Source: Actinomadura coerulea
GTDB taxonomy: Bacteria > Actinomycetota > Actinomycetes > Streptosporangiales > Streptosporangiaceae
Assembly (NCBI RefSeq): GCF_014208105.1
Contig: NZ_JACHMQ010000001.1
Coordinates: 2,542,001 to 2,606,000, forward strand
Length of the DNA: 64,000 bases
Direction: 5' to 3'
Shown here: positions 10,236-18,683 of the stretch, in pieces
How the letters are laid out: each line of letters begins with the position of its first letter
Numbering within the stretch: the first letter of the stretch is position 1
Made by a program: the position numbers and the translations under genes
The notes under the pieces: model-generated
Told to the model about the DNA's origin: nothing
The model's database searches: none
What the model saw: only the letters and a program-made list of their open reading frames with translations

Positions 10236-10315
10236 AGTCGCTCGACCGCCTTCACGACCAGCGCGAACAGGGCGAAGACCGCCACCGTCAGCAGGATGAA
10301 CGCCAGATCTGACAT
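10232..10315 (-). CDS. 27-residue membrane peptide, first ORF of the kdp operon
   Basis: Reads [20 protein letters not shown] then VKAVERL. It is one hydrophobic helix followed by a short basic/acidic tail, with an N-terminal Asp. The ATG at 10315 is followed by a stop that overlaps the kdpF GTG by 4 bp, so it is coupled to kdpF and is the first product of the operon. It is too short for most gene callers. It is similar in size to KdpF but lacks the FPERF end. It could be a further accessory subunit or a leader peptide setting kdpF translation. I cannot assign a function. Confidence 0.7.
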   Translation of the reverse strand: MSDLAFILLTVAVFALFALVVKAVERL

Positions 10316-10357
10316 TTCTCGATTCCTTAGGGCGGTCGAAGGCCGCCACGGAGCGCC

Positions 10358-10393
10358 GGGTGCTCGTCGCACCCGCACCCGCTTCGGGGGTGC
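10358..10393 (-). promoter_or_regulatory. kdp leader RNA with two mutually exclusive hairpins
   Basis: On the minus strand the order is GCACCC, CCGAAGC, GGGTGC, GGGTGC, GACGA, GCACCC. The outer GCACCC arms can each pair with either central GGGTGC, so alternative structures compete in the untranslated leader 43-78 bases before the first start codon. No U-run follows, so this is not a clear attenuator. It does not match a riboswitch I recognise. Confidence 0.4.
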
Positions 10394-10431
10394 ATCAGGC
10401 AGTAAATGTCACTTACCTGGCATATCCACGA

Positions 10432-10484
10432 GGCGTTGACGCGTTCTTAGCGCCCGGGAAGCGGCGCTTAACGCGTCCTTAACG
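10432..10484 (-). promoter_or_regulatory. Candidate KdpE boxes upstream of the kdp operon
   Basis: Two pairs of 11-bp-spaced direct half-sites on the minus strand: CGTTAAG-N4-CGTTAAG at 10463-10484 and CGCTAAG-N4-CGTCAAC at 10432-10453. The pair centres are 31 bp apart, about three helical turns, so both lie on one DNA face. The downstream pair would overlap the -35 region if GATATG (about 10419-10426 region) is the -10 box, as expected for an activator. The motif recurs before the second kdpD. Confidence 0.55.
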
Positions 10485-10880
10485 GGGGTACTACCGGCCC
10501 TCCGCCCGCCGGTGGGGATACTCGGCCCGCCAGCGGTCGACGAGGGCGGGCATCTCGCGGAACTCACCGCGGAGTGCGCTGAGTAGTCGCGGAACTACAT
10601 CGCGGCAACCACTACTTCCGGTGGCCGGATGGTGCCGCTCGGTCGAGGAAACCCCGAACATCACTCTCGTCGGCGGTCACCTCGCGTCGAGGCGGGCTCG
10701 GCTCCCGCGCCTTCCCCTAGGGTCCGTCGAGCACCGGTGCTCATTGGTCCGCGACCGCGCCTGACCGGAATTCAGGCGCGGCTTCGAGGGTGGTGACCGG
10801 AGGAGGAATCCGGGTTATGTTGATCTCCAATTCCGCGCGGACCGGTCCACCCTTCCCGAAGATGTGATGGTGGTGCAGGC
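10485..10880. other. Gap between kdp control region and the acyl-CoA ligase
   Basis: I see no gene here. Around 10577-10618 is a cluster of short dyads (GTAGT-CGCGGA-ACTAC followed by CGCGG and ACTAC again) that could be an operator for the rightward ligase gene. The leader before 10881 has no strong ribosome site (GGTGGTGCAGGC precedes the ATG). An imperfect inverted repeat (CAGG..TAA/TTACCTG) lies at 10396-10419 in the kdp leader. Confidence 0.35.
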
Positions 10881-12515
10881 ATGACCCCGACCTCTGCGAA
10901 CTACCGTGACCGCGGCTGGTGGCGGGACGAGACCTTTGCCGACGACCTCCGGCGGCACGTGCGCGAAAGGCCGGGAAAGGCGGCGGTGGTCACCAGGCGC
11001 CAGTCCGACGGGCGGACGCACCGGCTCGACTACGAGCGGCTCGCCGCCGCCGCCGACAGGTGCGCCGGCGCCCTGGTCGAGCTCGGGCTGCGTCCCGGGG
11101 ACGTGTTCGCGGCCCAGCTCACCGACCGGTGGGAACTCGCCGCGATCACGCTCGGCTGCATCCGGGCCGGGGTCGTGTACTGCCCCCTCATGAAGACCTA
11201 CCGGCGCCGCGAGCTCGACGTCATGCTGCGCGTCACCGAGGCGCGGGTCCTCGTCACCATGCGGGAGGACAACGGCGACCGGCTGGGCGAACTGGGCGCC
11301 GACCTGGCCGCGGAACTGCCGTCCCTGGAGCGCGTGTTCGTCGCGGACGGCCAAGGGCCGGAAGGCACCGAGGAATTCGAGTCGTTCTTCTTCGGAACCG
11401 CCTGGGAGGAACGGCACGGCCATCTGCTGGACGAGCGGGAACTCGGCCCCGACGACCCGTATCTGGTGCTGTTCACCTCGGGTACGACGAGCGATCCCAA
11501 AGGGGTCCTGCACAGCCAGAACACGCTTTACGCCGCCATTCGCGGGGAGGCGGAGACCTTCGGCCTCGACGAGACGCTCGTCATGTACACCACCGCCCTC
11601 TACACGCATTACACCGGTGTCGTGCAGGGCATGCTGATGCCGCTGGCCCTGGGCGGCACCATGGCGTTCCAGGACGCCAAGGACCCCGGCGACGCCCTCG
11701 ATCTCATGGCCCGGCACGGAGTCACGTTCTTCTACTGCGCACCCTTCTACCTGCTGAGCCTGATCAAGGAGCAGCGGTCCGCGCCGCGCGCGCTGCCCGC
11801 ACTGAAGTGGCTGGTCAGCGGCTCGGCGCCGATCCCCCCGTACTTCATCGGCGAGACCGCGAGCGTCTTCGGGCTCCGGCTGCACTCGCTGTGGGGCATG
11901 ACCGAGAACGGCCCGGTTACGATCACCCGTCCGGACGACCCGGAGGACTGGGCCGCCCACAGCGACGGGAGCCCCATCGCGGACATGGAGCTGCGGATCG
12001 ACCCCGTGTCGGACCGGACCGGGGGCGAGGGCGTGCTGTGGGTGCGGGGGCCGACCCAGTGTCTCGGCTACTACCGGCGGGACGAGCTGTACGCGGCCGA
12101 CCTCGACGAGGACGGGTGGTTCGACACCGGCGACCTGGCCCGGCCGGACGGCCGCGGCGGCATCCGGATCACTGGCCGGGCCAAGGACATGATCCTGCGC
12201 AACGCGAACATCGCGCCGGTCGCCGACCTGGAGTCGATCATCGGCCGGCATCCCGGCGTGCGCGACGTCGCGGTCATCGGCCTCCCCGACGAGCACGAGG
12301 ACGAGACGATCTGCGCCGTGGTGGCGCCGGTCTCCGCGTCCTCGCCCGTCACGCTCGAGGAGCTGCAGAGCTCGCTGGACGAAGCCGGGATGACCAAGGC
12401 GTACTGGCCCCGGCGGCTGGAACTCCTGGAGGTCCTGCCCACGACCGCGACGGGGAAGATCCGGAAAGAGGACCTGCGCCGGCGCTACGCGCGACCGGAG
12501 GGCACGCGGCGGTGA
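10881..12515 (+). CDS. AMP-dependent acyl-CoA synthetase/ligase
   Basis: A 544-residue ANL-superfamily enzyme that adenylates a carboxylic acid and, by family, transfers it to CoA or another thiol. Motifs: A3 phosphate loop LFTSGTTSDPKGVLHS (about 195-210), A5 LWGMTENG, A7 DEDGWFDTGDLARPD, A8 ITGRAKDMILRNANIAP, and the C-terminal catalytic Lys in TATGKIRKEDLRRRY. It resembles medium-chain, cyclohexanecarboxylate or aryl acid ligases rather than NRPS domains. The substrate is not readable from the sequence. It converges on asnB with only 16 bp between stops and may belong to the neighbouring biosynthetic set, supplying or loading an acid. Confidence 0.85.
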   Translation: MTPTSANYRDRGWWRDETFADDLRRHVRERPGKAAVVTRRQSDGRTHRLDYERLAAAADRCAGALVELGLRPGDVFAAQLTDRWELAAITLGCIRAGVVYCPLMKTYRRRELDVMLRVTEARVLVTMREDNGDRLGELGADLAAELPSLERVFVADGQGPEGTEEFESFFFGTAWEERHGHLLDERELGPDDPYLVLFTSGTTSDPKGVLHSQNTLYAAIRGEAETFGLDETLVMYTTALYTHYTGVVQGMLMPLALGGTMAFQDAKDPGDALDLMARHGVTFFYCAPFYLLSLIKEQRSAPRALPALKWLVSGSAPIPPYFIGETASVFGLRLHSLWGMTENGPVTITRPDDPEDWAAHSDGSPIADMELRIDPVSDRTGGEGVLWVRGPTQCLGYYRRDELYAADLDEDGWFDTGDLARPDGRGGIRITGRAKDMILRNANIAPVADLESIIGRHPGVRDVAVIGLPDEHEDETICAVVAPVSASSPVTLEELQSSLDEAGMTKAYWPRRLELLEVLPTTATGKIRKEDLRRRYARPEGTRR

Positions 12516-12531
12516 CGGGGGCCGCGCGGGG

Positions 12532-14355
12532 TCACGCCACGACGCGGACCCGGGTGAGCCACCGGTTCAGTTCGAGGAGGTAGGACAGGCCGATCGCCGA
12601 GGTCCGGGCGGTGATCGGGCCCGGCAGCGAGTCGAGCTCGGAGGTGACCGCCCGGCGGACCCGCTCCCGGTCCATGAGGTCGAAGAGCGGGGCGCCCGGC
12701 TCGCCGATCATGTCGACGACCAGGTTCTTCAGCGTCTCGACGTAGCCGGGGTCCCGGCTGGCCGGGTAGGCGCTCTTGGGCCTGTTCACGATCTCCTCCG
12801 GGAGCAGGTCGGCGCAGGCCCGGCGCAGCAGCGCCTTCTCCGTCCCCCCGTCGGCCTTCATGCCCGCGGGCACGTTGAACAGGTACTCGGCGAGCCGGTG
12901 GTCGGCGAAGGGCACCCGCACCTCCAGGCCGACGGCCATGCTCATCCGGTCCTTGCGGTCCAGCAGCGCGCCCAGCCAGCGGGTCAGCCCGAGGTGGAAG
13001 ACCTCCCGCTGCCTGCGCGCGGCGCGGTCCTCGCCGTCCAGGTGCGGGACCTCCGCCAGCGCCTCCCGGTAGCGGTCGGCCTCGTAGTCCGCCGGCCGGA
13101 TCGCGCGCCTCACCTCCTCGCGGAGCAGGGACTGCGGCTGGCGCCGCGCGTACATCCAGGGAAACGACGTGTGCCGGACGTACCGGTCGTCGACCTGCCA
13201 GGTGTAGCCGCCGAACATCTCGTCGGCCGACTCCCCCGACAGCGCCACCGTGCAGTCCTCCCGGACCCCGCGGAACAGGTGGTACATCGAGACGTCGAGA
13301 TCGCCCCATCCGGGGAGGTCCCGCGCTCGCAGACCGCGGTCGAGCCCCGCGACGAGGCTGTCGGTGCCGACCTGGACCACCGAGTGATCGAGCCCCAGCC
13401 GTTCGGCGACCAGGCGCGCGTACGGCTCGTCCGGGCTGGGCCGCCACAGGTCGCTGCCCGGCGCGGCCGGCGCCGGGACGCTCACCGAATAGCTGGTCAG
13501 CTCCCCCGCGAACTCCCGGGCGGCCAGGGCCGTGATCGCGCTGGAGTCGATCCCCCCGGACAGCAGCGTGCCGACCGGCACGTCCGCCACGATCTGGCGC
13601 CGGACGACGTCGGTGAGCAGGGAGCGCACCCGGGCCGTCGTCGCGCGGAAGTCCTCGGTGTGGGGGCGGGCCTCCACCTGCCAGTACCGGCTCTCGCGAC
13701 ATCCGGAGGCGTCGGCGACGAGGAGGCACCCCGGCCTCAGCTCCCGCATCCCGCGGTAGACGGCGTGGCCGGGCGTCCTCGCGCGCGGGACGGCCGTCAG
13801 CTCGGCGAGGCCCTCCAGATCCACCTCCGCCTCCATCTCGGGGTGGGCCAGCAGCGCCTTGGGCTCCGAGCCGAAGATGATCCCGTCGCCCAGCCGGGCA
13901 TAGTAGAGCGGCTTGATGCCGAGCCGGTCCCTCACCAGGAGCAGTTGCCGCGCCCCTTCGTCCCAGATGGCGAAGGCGTACATCCCGTTGAGCCGCGTAA
14001 CGAGATCCGCGCCCCACTGGAGGTAGGCCGTCAGCAGCACCTCGGTGTCCGACCGGGTGCTGAACGACCAGCCGGCCGAGCGCAGCTCCGCCCGGAGCTC
14101 GTGGAAGTTGTAGATCTCTCCGCTGAACGTGATGACGACCGGATCGCCGTCGTGCCCGTTCCGCAGCATGGGCTGCCGCCCGCCCTCGATGTCGATGACG
14201 GCGAGCCGCCGGTGGCCCAGTGCGGCGTGGCGGGAGAGCCACGTCCCCTCGTCGTCCGGGCCCCGCAGCGCCTGCGTCCGCGTCATCGCGGTCACGACGG
14301 GACCCTGCCGGGAGAGGTCCCGCGTCCAGTCGGCCCATCCGGTTATGCCGCACAC
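12532..14355 (-). CDS. asnB: Asparagine synthase (glutamine-hydrolysing) family protein
   Basis: A 607-residue AsnB-type amidotransferase. The N-terminal Ntn glutaminase begins MCGITGW, with Cys2 as nucleophile, RGPDDEG and GHRRLAVID ammonia-domain motifs, and RDRLGIKPLYY. The synthetase half has the pyrophosphatase loop LLSGGIDSSAI and GESADEMFGGY. Both active sites look complete. It starts with GTG at 14355 behind AAGGAGCCCAC. It is the last gene of a leftward operon with an esterase, an adenylation enzyme and a flavoenzyme. In such a setting AsnB homologues often amidate a pathway intermediate instead of aspartate, so ordinary asparagine synthesis is not assured. Confidence 0.85.
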   Translation of the reverse strand: MCGITGWADWTRDLSRQGPVVTAMTRTQALRGPDDEGTWLSRHAALGHRRLAVIDIEGGRQPMLRNGHDGDPVVITFSGEIYNFHELRAELRSAGWSFSTRSDTEVLLTAYLQWGADLVTRLNGMYAFAIWDEGARQLLLVRDRLGIKPLYYARLGDGIIFGSEPKALLAHPEMEAEVDLEGLAELTAVPRARTPGHAVYRGMRELRPGCLLVADASGCRESRYWQVEARPHTEDFRATTARVRSLLTDVVRRQIVADVPVGTLLSGGIDSSAITALAAREFAGELTSYSVSVPAPAAPGSDLWRPSPDEPYARLVAERLGLDHSVVQVGTDSLVAGLDRGLRARDLPGWGDLDVSMYHLFRGVREDCTVALSGESADEMFGGYTWQVDDRYVRHTSFPWMYARRQPQSLLREEVRRAIRPADYEADRYREALAEVPHLDGEDRAARRQREVFHLGLTRWLGALLDRKDRMSMAVGLEVRVPFADHRLAEYLFNVPAGMKADGGTEKALLRRACADLLPEEIVNRPKSAYPASRDPGYVETLKNLVVDMIGEPGAPLFDLMDRERVRRAVTSELDSLPGPITARTSAIGLSYLLELNRWLTRVRVVA

Positions 14356-14394
14356 GTGGGCTCCTTCGGTCGTCCTCTTGGGGGTGCGCGCAGG

Positions 14395-15192
14395 TCAGGC
14401 GGAAAGGAGACGGCTCCGCGCGAACGCGAAGAGATCGGGGAGACCGGCGTCGACGAACTCCCAGTCGTGCCCGCCGGGCCGTTCCCGGTAACGGTGGGGG
14501 ACGGAGCCGGCCGCGAGCGCCTCGCGCATTCTCCGGTTCATGCCGATCATCCGGGGATGGTCGTCCAGCCCGACGTCGAGATGCACTTCGATCGGGTACT
14601 TCGCGTCCCGGTCCCGGACCGCGCGGTAGGGGTCGTACTCGCGCCGGACCTCGCTGCCGACCGGCCCCCAGACGCGCTCGTGGTCCCTCGTGGTCGGCAT
14701 GGCCAGCCTCTGCCCGTCCCGCAGGTGCTCGTAGGGGTCGCCTTCGCGCAAGGGCGCCTCGAACGCGCCGGCGCTGCTGCACACGACCGAGAACACTTCG
14801 CCGTGCCGCAACGCCTGGTAGAGGGCGGCGGCCCCGCCCATGGAGAACCCGCCGATGCCTCGCCCGTCCCGGGACGCCACGGTGTTGAAGGCGTCATCGA
14901 CACGGCCGACGACCTCTCCCACGAGGTAGTCCTCGTAGCGCCGCCCCCGGGCGTCGTTGATGAACCATGAGCGTCCGGACTCGGGGAGGACCACGACGAG
15001 CCCGGCCGAGTCCACGAGTGTGGAGAGTTCGGCGCACTGGAGCCAGGTGTTCCGGTTGCCGCCGAAGCCGTGCAGGAGGTACAGCACTGGAAAGGCGCGG
15101 CCGGTCGGCGAGTACCTGGACGGCAGAAGGACGTTCACCGACTTCTCCCGGCCGATCGACGCGCTCCGCCAGGTCTCGGTCAGGACCTTCAT
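14395..15192 (-). CDS. Alpha/beta-hydrolase esterase (EstA/esterase-D-like)
   Basis: A 265-residue putative esterase. It has an oxyanion motif LLHGFGGNRNTWL (about 35-47), nucleophile elbow GGFSMGGAAAL (Ser about 117), an Asp-containing LDVGLDDHPR segment and catalytic His in PGGHDWEF. No signal peptide is visible, so it is probably cytoplasmic. The ATG at 15192 overlaps the TGA of the adenylation enzyme (ATGA), indicating coupling. In this context it could hydrolyse a carrier-bound or CoA thioester, the release step of the pathway; this is inferred. A longer frame to 15411 lies inside the upstream gene. Confidence 0.8.
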   Translation of the reverse strand: MKVLTETWRSASIGREKSVNVLLPSRYSPTGRAFPVLYLLHGFGGNRNTWLQCAELSTLVDSAGLVVVLPESGRSWFINDARGRRYEDYLVGEVVGRVDDAFNTVASRDGRGIGGFSMGGAAALYQALRHGEVFSVVCSSAGAFEAPLREGDPYEHLRDGQRLAMPTTRDHERVWGPVGSEVRREYDPYRAVRDRDAKYPIEVHLDVGLDDHPRMIGMNRRMREALAAGSVPHRYRERPGGHDWEFVDAGLPDLFAFARSRLLSA

Positions 15193-16754
15193 TCCGGATC
15201 CGCCCCGGTCTCGCCCAGCCGCCTCCGGTCGATCTTCCCGGTACCGGTGACCGGGAACGCGGTCCTGACGTGGAACCGCTCGGGGACCATGTAGCGCGGG
15301 ATCTCGGCCAGGCAGTGCCGGCGCAGCCCGGAGATGTCGAGCGGGTGCGCCTCGGGCACCACGTACGCCTCGACGACCCGTTCCCCCGTTCCGTCGTCGA
15401 CCGCCACGCACGCGGCCTCCCTGACGTTGTCCGCGGCCGACAGGACCGCCTCGATCTCGCCGATCTCGACACGGTGGCCCCGTATCTTCACCATGTCGTC
15501 CTCACGCCCGCAGAACACGTAGTTCAGCTCGTCGTCGAGCCGGACCAGGTCCCCGGTCCGGTACGCGTCCAGCGTCTTCCCGTCGGCCTGCGCGATCGAC
15601 ACCGTTCGCGACGCCGTGAAGTCGTCGTCGCGCCAGTAGCCGAGCATCACCGAGTCCCCGGCGACGCACAGCTCCCCGGATGCCCCCGGCCGGTGCTCCA
15701 CCGGACGCCCGGCCCCGTCGATGATGAACGTCGCCGCGTACGGGCAGGCGCGTCCGATCGGCACCGGGTGCCGGCGGTGGTCCGCGACGTCCGGCTCGCG
15801 GACGCGGTGGAAGACGCAGACGTTGGTCTCCGTCGGGCCGTAGAGGTTGTAGAAGTCGGCCTCGGGGACGAGCGAGCGCAGTCGCCGGAGCGGGGCGATC
15901 GGGAACGTCTCACCGGCGAACAGGACGACCCGCAGCCGCGACCCGGCCAGCAGTCCGCTGTTCTTCGCGGCGAGCATCCGGGTCAGCGCGCCGGGGACCG
16001 AGTACCAGACGGTGATGCGCTTCTCGGCGACGAACTTGTTGAGCGCGCCTCCAAGGCCGACCTGGCTCTCCGGGACGAGCACCACGCAGCCGCCCGCCAT
16101 GCACGTCGCGAACAGGTCGAGCACGGAGAGGTCGAAGTGGAAGGGCGCATGGCTGGAGACCCTGTCGGCCGGACCCAGACCGAACTCGGCGACCGCCCAC
16201 TCCACGAACGCGCGAGCATTGCCGTGGGAGAGCACGACCCCCTTGGGGACGCCCTTCGATCCCGAGGTGTGCAGGATGAAGGCCGGGCTGCCGAGGTCGG
16301 AGAGAGGACCTGGCCCGTCGTCCGCCGGAGCGGCGGCGAGCGCCTCCTCCCAGCTTGTGACGGACGCGTCCGCGGCGGGACCGACGGACACGATCCGGCA
16401 GGAGGAGTTCTTCCGCAGCCATGCGACCCGGTCGTCCTGGGCGATCACACAGGCGGCCTCGCAGTGGGCGATGATGTGGCCGGCCCTTCTGAAGGGCGCG
16501 CTCGGGTCGATGGGCACGTACGCCGCGCCGGCCTTCAGCACCCCGTGCACGGCGATGACCGCCTCGATCGACTTGTGCAGCCACAGAACGACCCTGTCGC
16601 CGGGGACGACACCGCCTTCGACCAGCGTGCGGGCCAGGGCCGAACTGCGCCGATCCAGCTCGCCGTAGGTCATCGCCTCGCCCTGGAACTCCACGGCCGG
16701 GGCCTCCGGACGCTTCGCGGCCCAGTGGCGCAGGCAGTCGCTCGGACCGTTCAC
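15189..16754 (-). CDS. Free-standing amino-acid adenylation enzyme (prolyl-AMP-ligase-like)
   Basis: A 521-residue NRPS-type adenylation enzyme with no fused carrier or condensation domain. Core motifs: A3 LHTSGSKGVPKGVVLS, A4 HFDLSVLDLF (its Asp contacts the alpha-amino group in known enzymes), A5 NLYGPTETNV, A7 YRTGDLVRL, A8 GREDDMVKIRGHRVEIGEIE, A10 VTGTGKIDRRRL. The conserved Asp says the substrate is an amino acid. Free-standing architecture beside a flavoenzyme and a lone carrier protein resembles the prolyl-AMP ligases of pyrrole pathways (PltF, RedM, CloN4 type). The proline specificity is inferred from context. Starts at GTG 16754 behind GGAGGGAAG and overlaps both neighbours by 4 bp. 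Confidence 0.85.
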   Translation of the reverse strand: MNGPSDCLRHWAAKRPEAPAVEFQGEAMTYGELDRRSSALARTLVEGGVVPGDRVVLWLHKSIEAVIAVHGVLKAGAAYVPIDPSAPFRRAGHIIAHCEAACVIAQDDRVAWLRKNSSCRIVSVGPAADASVTSWEEALAAAPADDGPGPLSDLGSPAFILHTSGSKGVPKGVVLSHGNARAFVEWAVAEFGLGPADRVSSHAPFHFDLSVLDLFATCMAGGCVVLVPESQVGLGGALNKFVAEKRITVWYSVPGALTRMLAAKNSGLLAGSRLRVVLFAGETFPIAPLRRLRSLVPEADFYNLYGPTETNVCVFHRVREPDVADHRRHPVPIGRACPYAATFIIDGAGRPVEHRPGASGELCVAGDSVMLGYWRDDDFTASRTVSIAQADGKTLDAYRTGDLVRLDDELNYVFCGREDDMVKIRGHRVEIGEIEAVLSAADNVREAACVAVDDGTGERVVEAYVVPEAHPLDISGLRRHCLAEIPRYMVPERFHVRTAFPVTGTGKIDRRRLGETGADPE

Positions 16755-17929
16755 CTTCCCTCCCCGCTCCCCCCGGTGTCCGGCCAGGCGAGGCCGAGCT
16801 TCCCGGAGATGATCACACGCTGCATGTCCGAGGTGCCCGACGAGATCGTCATGCCGAGGGCGTCCCGGAGGTTGCGTTCGGCGCGCCCGTCGGAGGAGTA
16901 GCCGAGCGCCCCGTACACCTGCATCGCGCTGGTGAAGATCTCCGCCGCCGCCTCGCTCACGTACAACTTGCCGACCTCGGGGAAGATGCTCGCCTCCGGG
17001 CCGTCGAGTTCCGCCGCGGCGCGGCGCAGGAGCATGCGGGAGATCTCCCAGCGGATCCGCATGTCGACGATCCGGTTGGAGACCGACTGGTAACGCCCGA
17101 TGTGCCTGCCGAACTGGCGGCGCCGCCGGCAGAAGCGCGTGCACTCCTCGATCTCCCGCTCCATGACGCCGAGCCACGGCGCCAGGAGAAGCGCCCGCTC
17201 CCACGCCATCGTCCGCGCGAACACGGCCGATCCCTGCTTCTCGGCACCGAGCCGCCGGGAGGCGGGAACGCGGCACGCGTCCAGTTCGACCTCACCCCAG
17301 CGGGCGGTGCGAAGGCCCATCTTCTCGGCCTGCTCCTTCACCGAGACGCCGGGATCGTCCCGCTCCACCAGGAAGGCGGTGACCCCGGTGAACCCGAGCT
17401 CCGGGTCGACGGTCGCGTAGACGACGAACACGTCGGCGACCGGCGCGTTCGTCACGTAGCGCTTGCGCCCGGTCAGGACGTAGGAGTCGCCGTCGCGTTC
17501 GGCCGTGGTGGCGAGCGACAGCGCGTCCGACCCGCTTTCCGGCTCGGTCATCGCGTTGGCCCCGACGAGGCGGCCCGCGGCGAGCCCGGGCAGGTACGCG
17601 CGCCGCTGACGCTCGTCGCCGAACTTCCAGACCGGCACCTCGACGGCGAGGACGTGGGCGCCGATCGCCATCATGAGGCCGTTGTCGAGGCAGCCGTGGC
17701 CGAGCCCCTCCATCGCGTGCGCGTAGTCGACGGGACCGCACCCGGATCCCCCGTACTCGGACGGCAGGATCAGGCCGAGCACGCCCTGTTCGGCGCAGCG
17801 CGACCAGTCGTCGCGGCCGAAGACCCCGGCCCTGTCCCGCTCGGTCACGTCCTTGCTCAGCGCCTCTTCGCCGAACGCGCGGAAAACGCGGTACAGGCCG
17901 TCCCGGTCGCCGTCCCATTCGAACCGCAT
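16751..17929 (-). CDS. Acyl-CoA-dehydrogenase-fold flavoenzyme (prolyl-S-PCP dehydrogenase-like)
   Basis: A 392-residue protein of the acyl-CoA dehydrogenase family. It has the FAD-binding NAMTEPESGSDA segment (about 125-136), RRQFGRHIGRYQSVSNRIVDM and a C-terminal ALGYSSDGRAERNLRDA block. The usual base position in YEGTSEIQ reads SSGTSDMQ, so the medium-chain-type Glu is absent. Glu244 in MAWERALLL sits where isovaleryl-CoA-dehydrogenase-type and carrier-protein prolyl dehydrogenases keep their base. Together with the adjacent adenylation enzyme and the divergent carrier protein this suggests oxidation of an aminoacyl (perhaps prolyl) thioester. The ATG at 17929 follows GGAGAG; a longer frame to 18850 overlaps the carrier gene and is rejected. 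Confidence 0.85.
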   Translation of the reverse strand: MRFEWDGDRDGLYRVFRAFGEEALSKDVTERDRAGVFGRDDWSRCAEQGVLGLILPSEYGGSGCGPVDYAHAMEGLGHGCLDNGLMMAIGAHVLAVEVPVWKFGDERQRRAYLPGLAAGRLVGANAMTEPESGSDALSLATTAERDGDSYVLTGRKRYVTNAPVADVFVVYATVDPELGFTGVTAFLVERDDPGVSVKEQAEKMGLRTARWGEVELDACRVPASRRLGAEKQGSAVFARTMAWERALLLAPWLGVMEREIEECTRFCRRRRQFGRHIGRYQSVSNRIVDMRIRWEISRMLLRRAAAELDGPEASIFPEVGKLYVSEAAAEIFTSAMQVYGALGYSSDGRAERNLRDALGMTISSGTSDMQRVIISGKLGLAWPDTGGSGEGR

Positions 17930-18397
17930 GGCTCTCCAATCCCCCGAGCGGGATGTCATGCCATATCGAGAATCACCGGCGGTGGGACGGTGCCACCACC
18001 GCGCGGAATCGCAAGCGTCACCCTTCCGGTCCGCCAGGCGGCCACGGGAAACCCGGCCGCGCCGCACCGATCGCTGCCATTGTGCATCCGTGAAGCGATC
18101 TTGAGAAGCCCAACTTCTGCCAAATGGGCGCCGGCGGAGGGCTCCGTACGGCCTCTTGCGCCCCCCGGACGCCTGTCGTACGGTACGGACCGTCAACCAA
18201 TCGAAGCGGAAAACGTTCCGGCCATGGACGGCCCGCCACCGGTTCGTCGGCGAGAACCGGGGCTCGGACGGCCAGGCGCCGGTAAGCGATGCGCCGTTCC
18301 CCGTAACGGGCGCCCCCGATCCGCGGGTATCCATTTCCCGCCGAGCCGAATCCCCCTTCGCCTTTCCCCGGCCGACGCCGCAGACGAGGTGCATGCC
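17930..18397. other. Divergent control region between the flavoenzyme and carrier-protein operons
   Basis: I see no convincing gene in these 468 bp, although frames are open on both strands. They hold several short dyads: CGGTGG/CCACCACCG near 17973-17996, AGAAG-N5-CTTCT near 18104-18118, a CGGT-ACGG-ACCG element near 18181-18194, and CCCGT-A-ACGGG near 18299-18309. These are candidate operators for a pathway regulator not present beside the cluster. Confidence 0.4.
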
Positions 18398-18676
18398 ATG
18401 GATCGTGCCAGCAACGTGGACCTGGCGGCGCAGATCAAAAGCATCATGATCCGCGTTCTCGATTTGGACATCGCCCCCGGGCGACTCGACGAGAAGGTCT
18501 CGCTCTACTCGCCGGTCGTGGGCATGGACTCGCTGAGCCTGCTGCACACCCTCGTGGAGATCGAGAAAGAGTTCGACATCGAGATCGACGACGAGGACGT
18601 GATGCTCGCGGAACTGAGGAACGTGGGAAGCCTTGTCGAAATGATCAGCGGAATCATCGGCGCGGAGGACGGATAA
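18398..18676 (+). CDS. Free-standing acyl/peptidyl carrier protein
   Basis: A 92-residue four-helix carrier protein. The phosphopantetheine attachment Ser is Ser45 in VVGMDSLSLLHTL, followed by the acidic recognition helix EIEKEFDIEIDDEDV. The start at ATG 18398 follows GAGG eight bases upstream; a frame open from 17102 is upstream noise. It lies 7 bp before the TrpB2-like gene and divergent from the flavoenzyme and adenylation enzyme. Free-standing carriers of this size pair with stand-alone adenylation enzymes. It is the likely scaffold for the amino acid activated by the 15189-16754 product. No phosphopantetheinyl transferase is nearby. Confidence 0.9.
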   Translation: MDRASNVDLAAQIKSIMIRVLDLDIAPGRLDEKVSLYSPVVGMDSLSLLHTLVEIEKEFDIEIDDEDVMLAELRNVGSLVEMISGIIGAEDG

Positions 18677-18683
18677 GCGTAAC

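Noticed and set aside
10316..10430. Known potassium or c-di-AMP riboswitch in the kdp leader
   Set aside because: The hairpins do not match conserved parts of any class I can recall; kept only as an unassigned structured leader.
10815..12296. A 493-codon minus-strand frame under the acyl-CoA ligase
   Set aside because: Shadow of a gene with complete adenylation motifs on the plus strand.
16751..17929. Flavoenzyme judged inactive because YEGTSE is SSGTSD
   Set aside because: Glu244 occupies the alternative base position known in isovaleryl-type enzymes, so an active enzyme is more likely.
17102..18397. Upstream extension of the carrier-protein frame to 17102
   Set aside because: It runs antisense through the flavoenzyme gene and across the divergent promoter region; the carrier domain begins at 18398 with a ribosome site.
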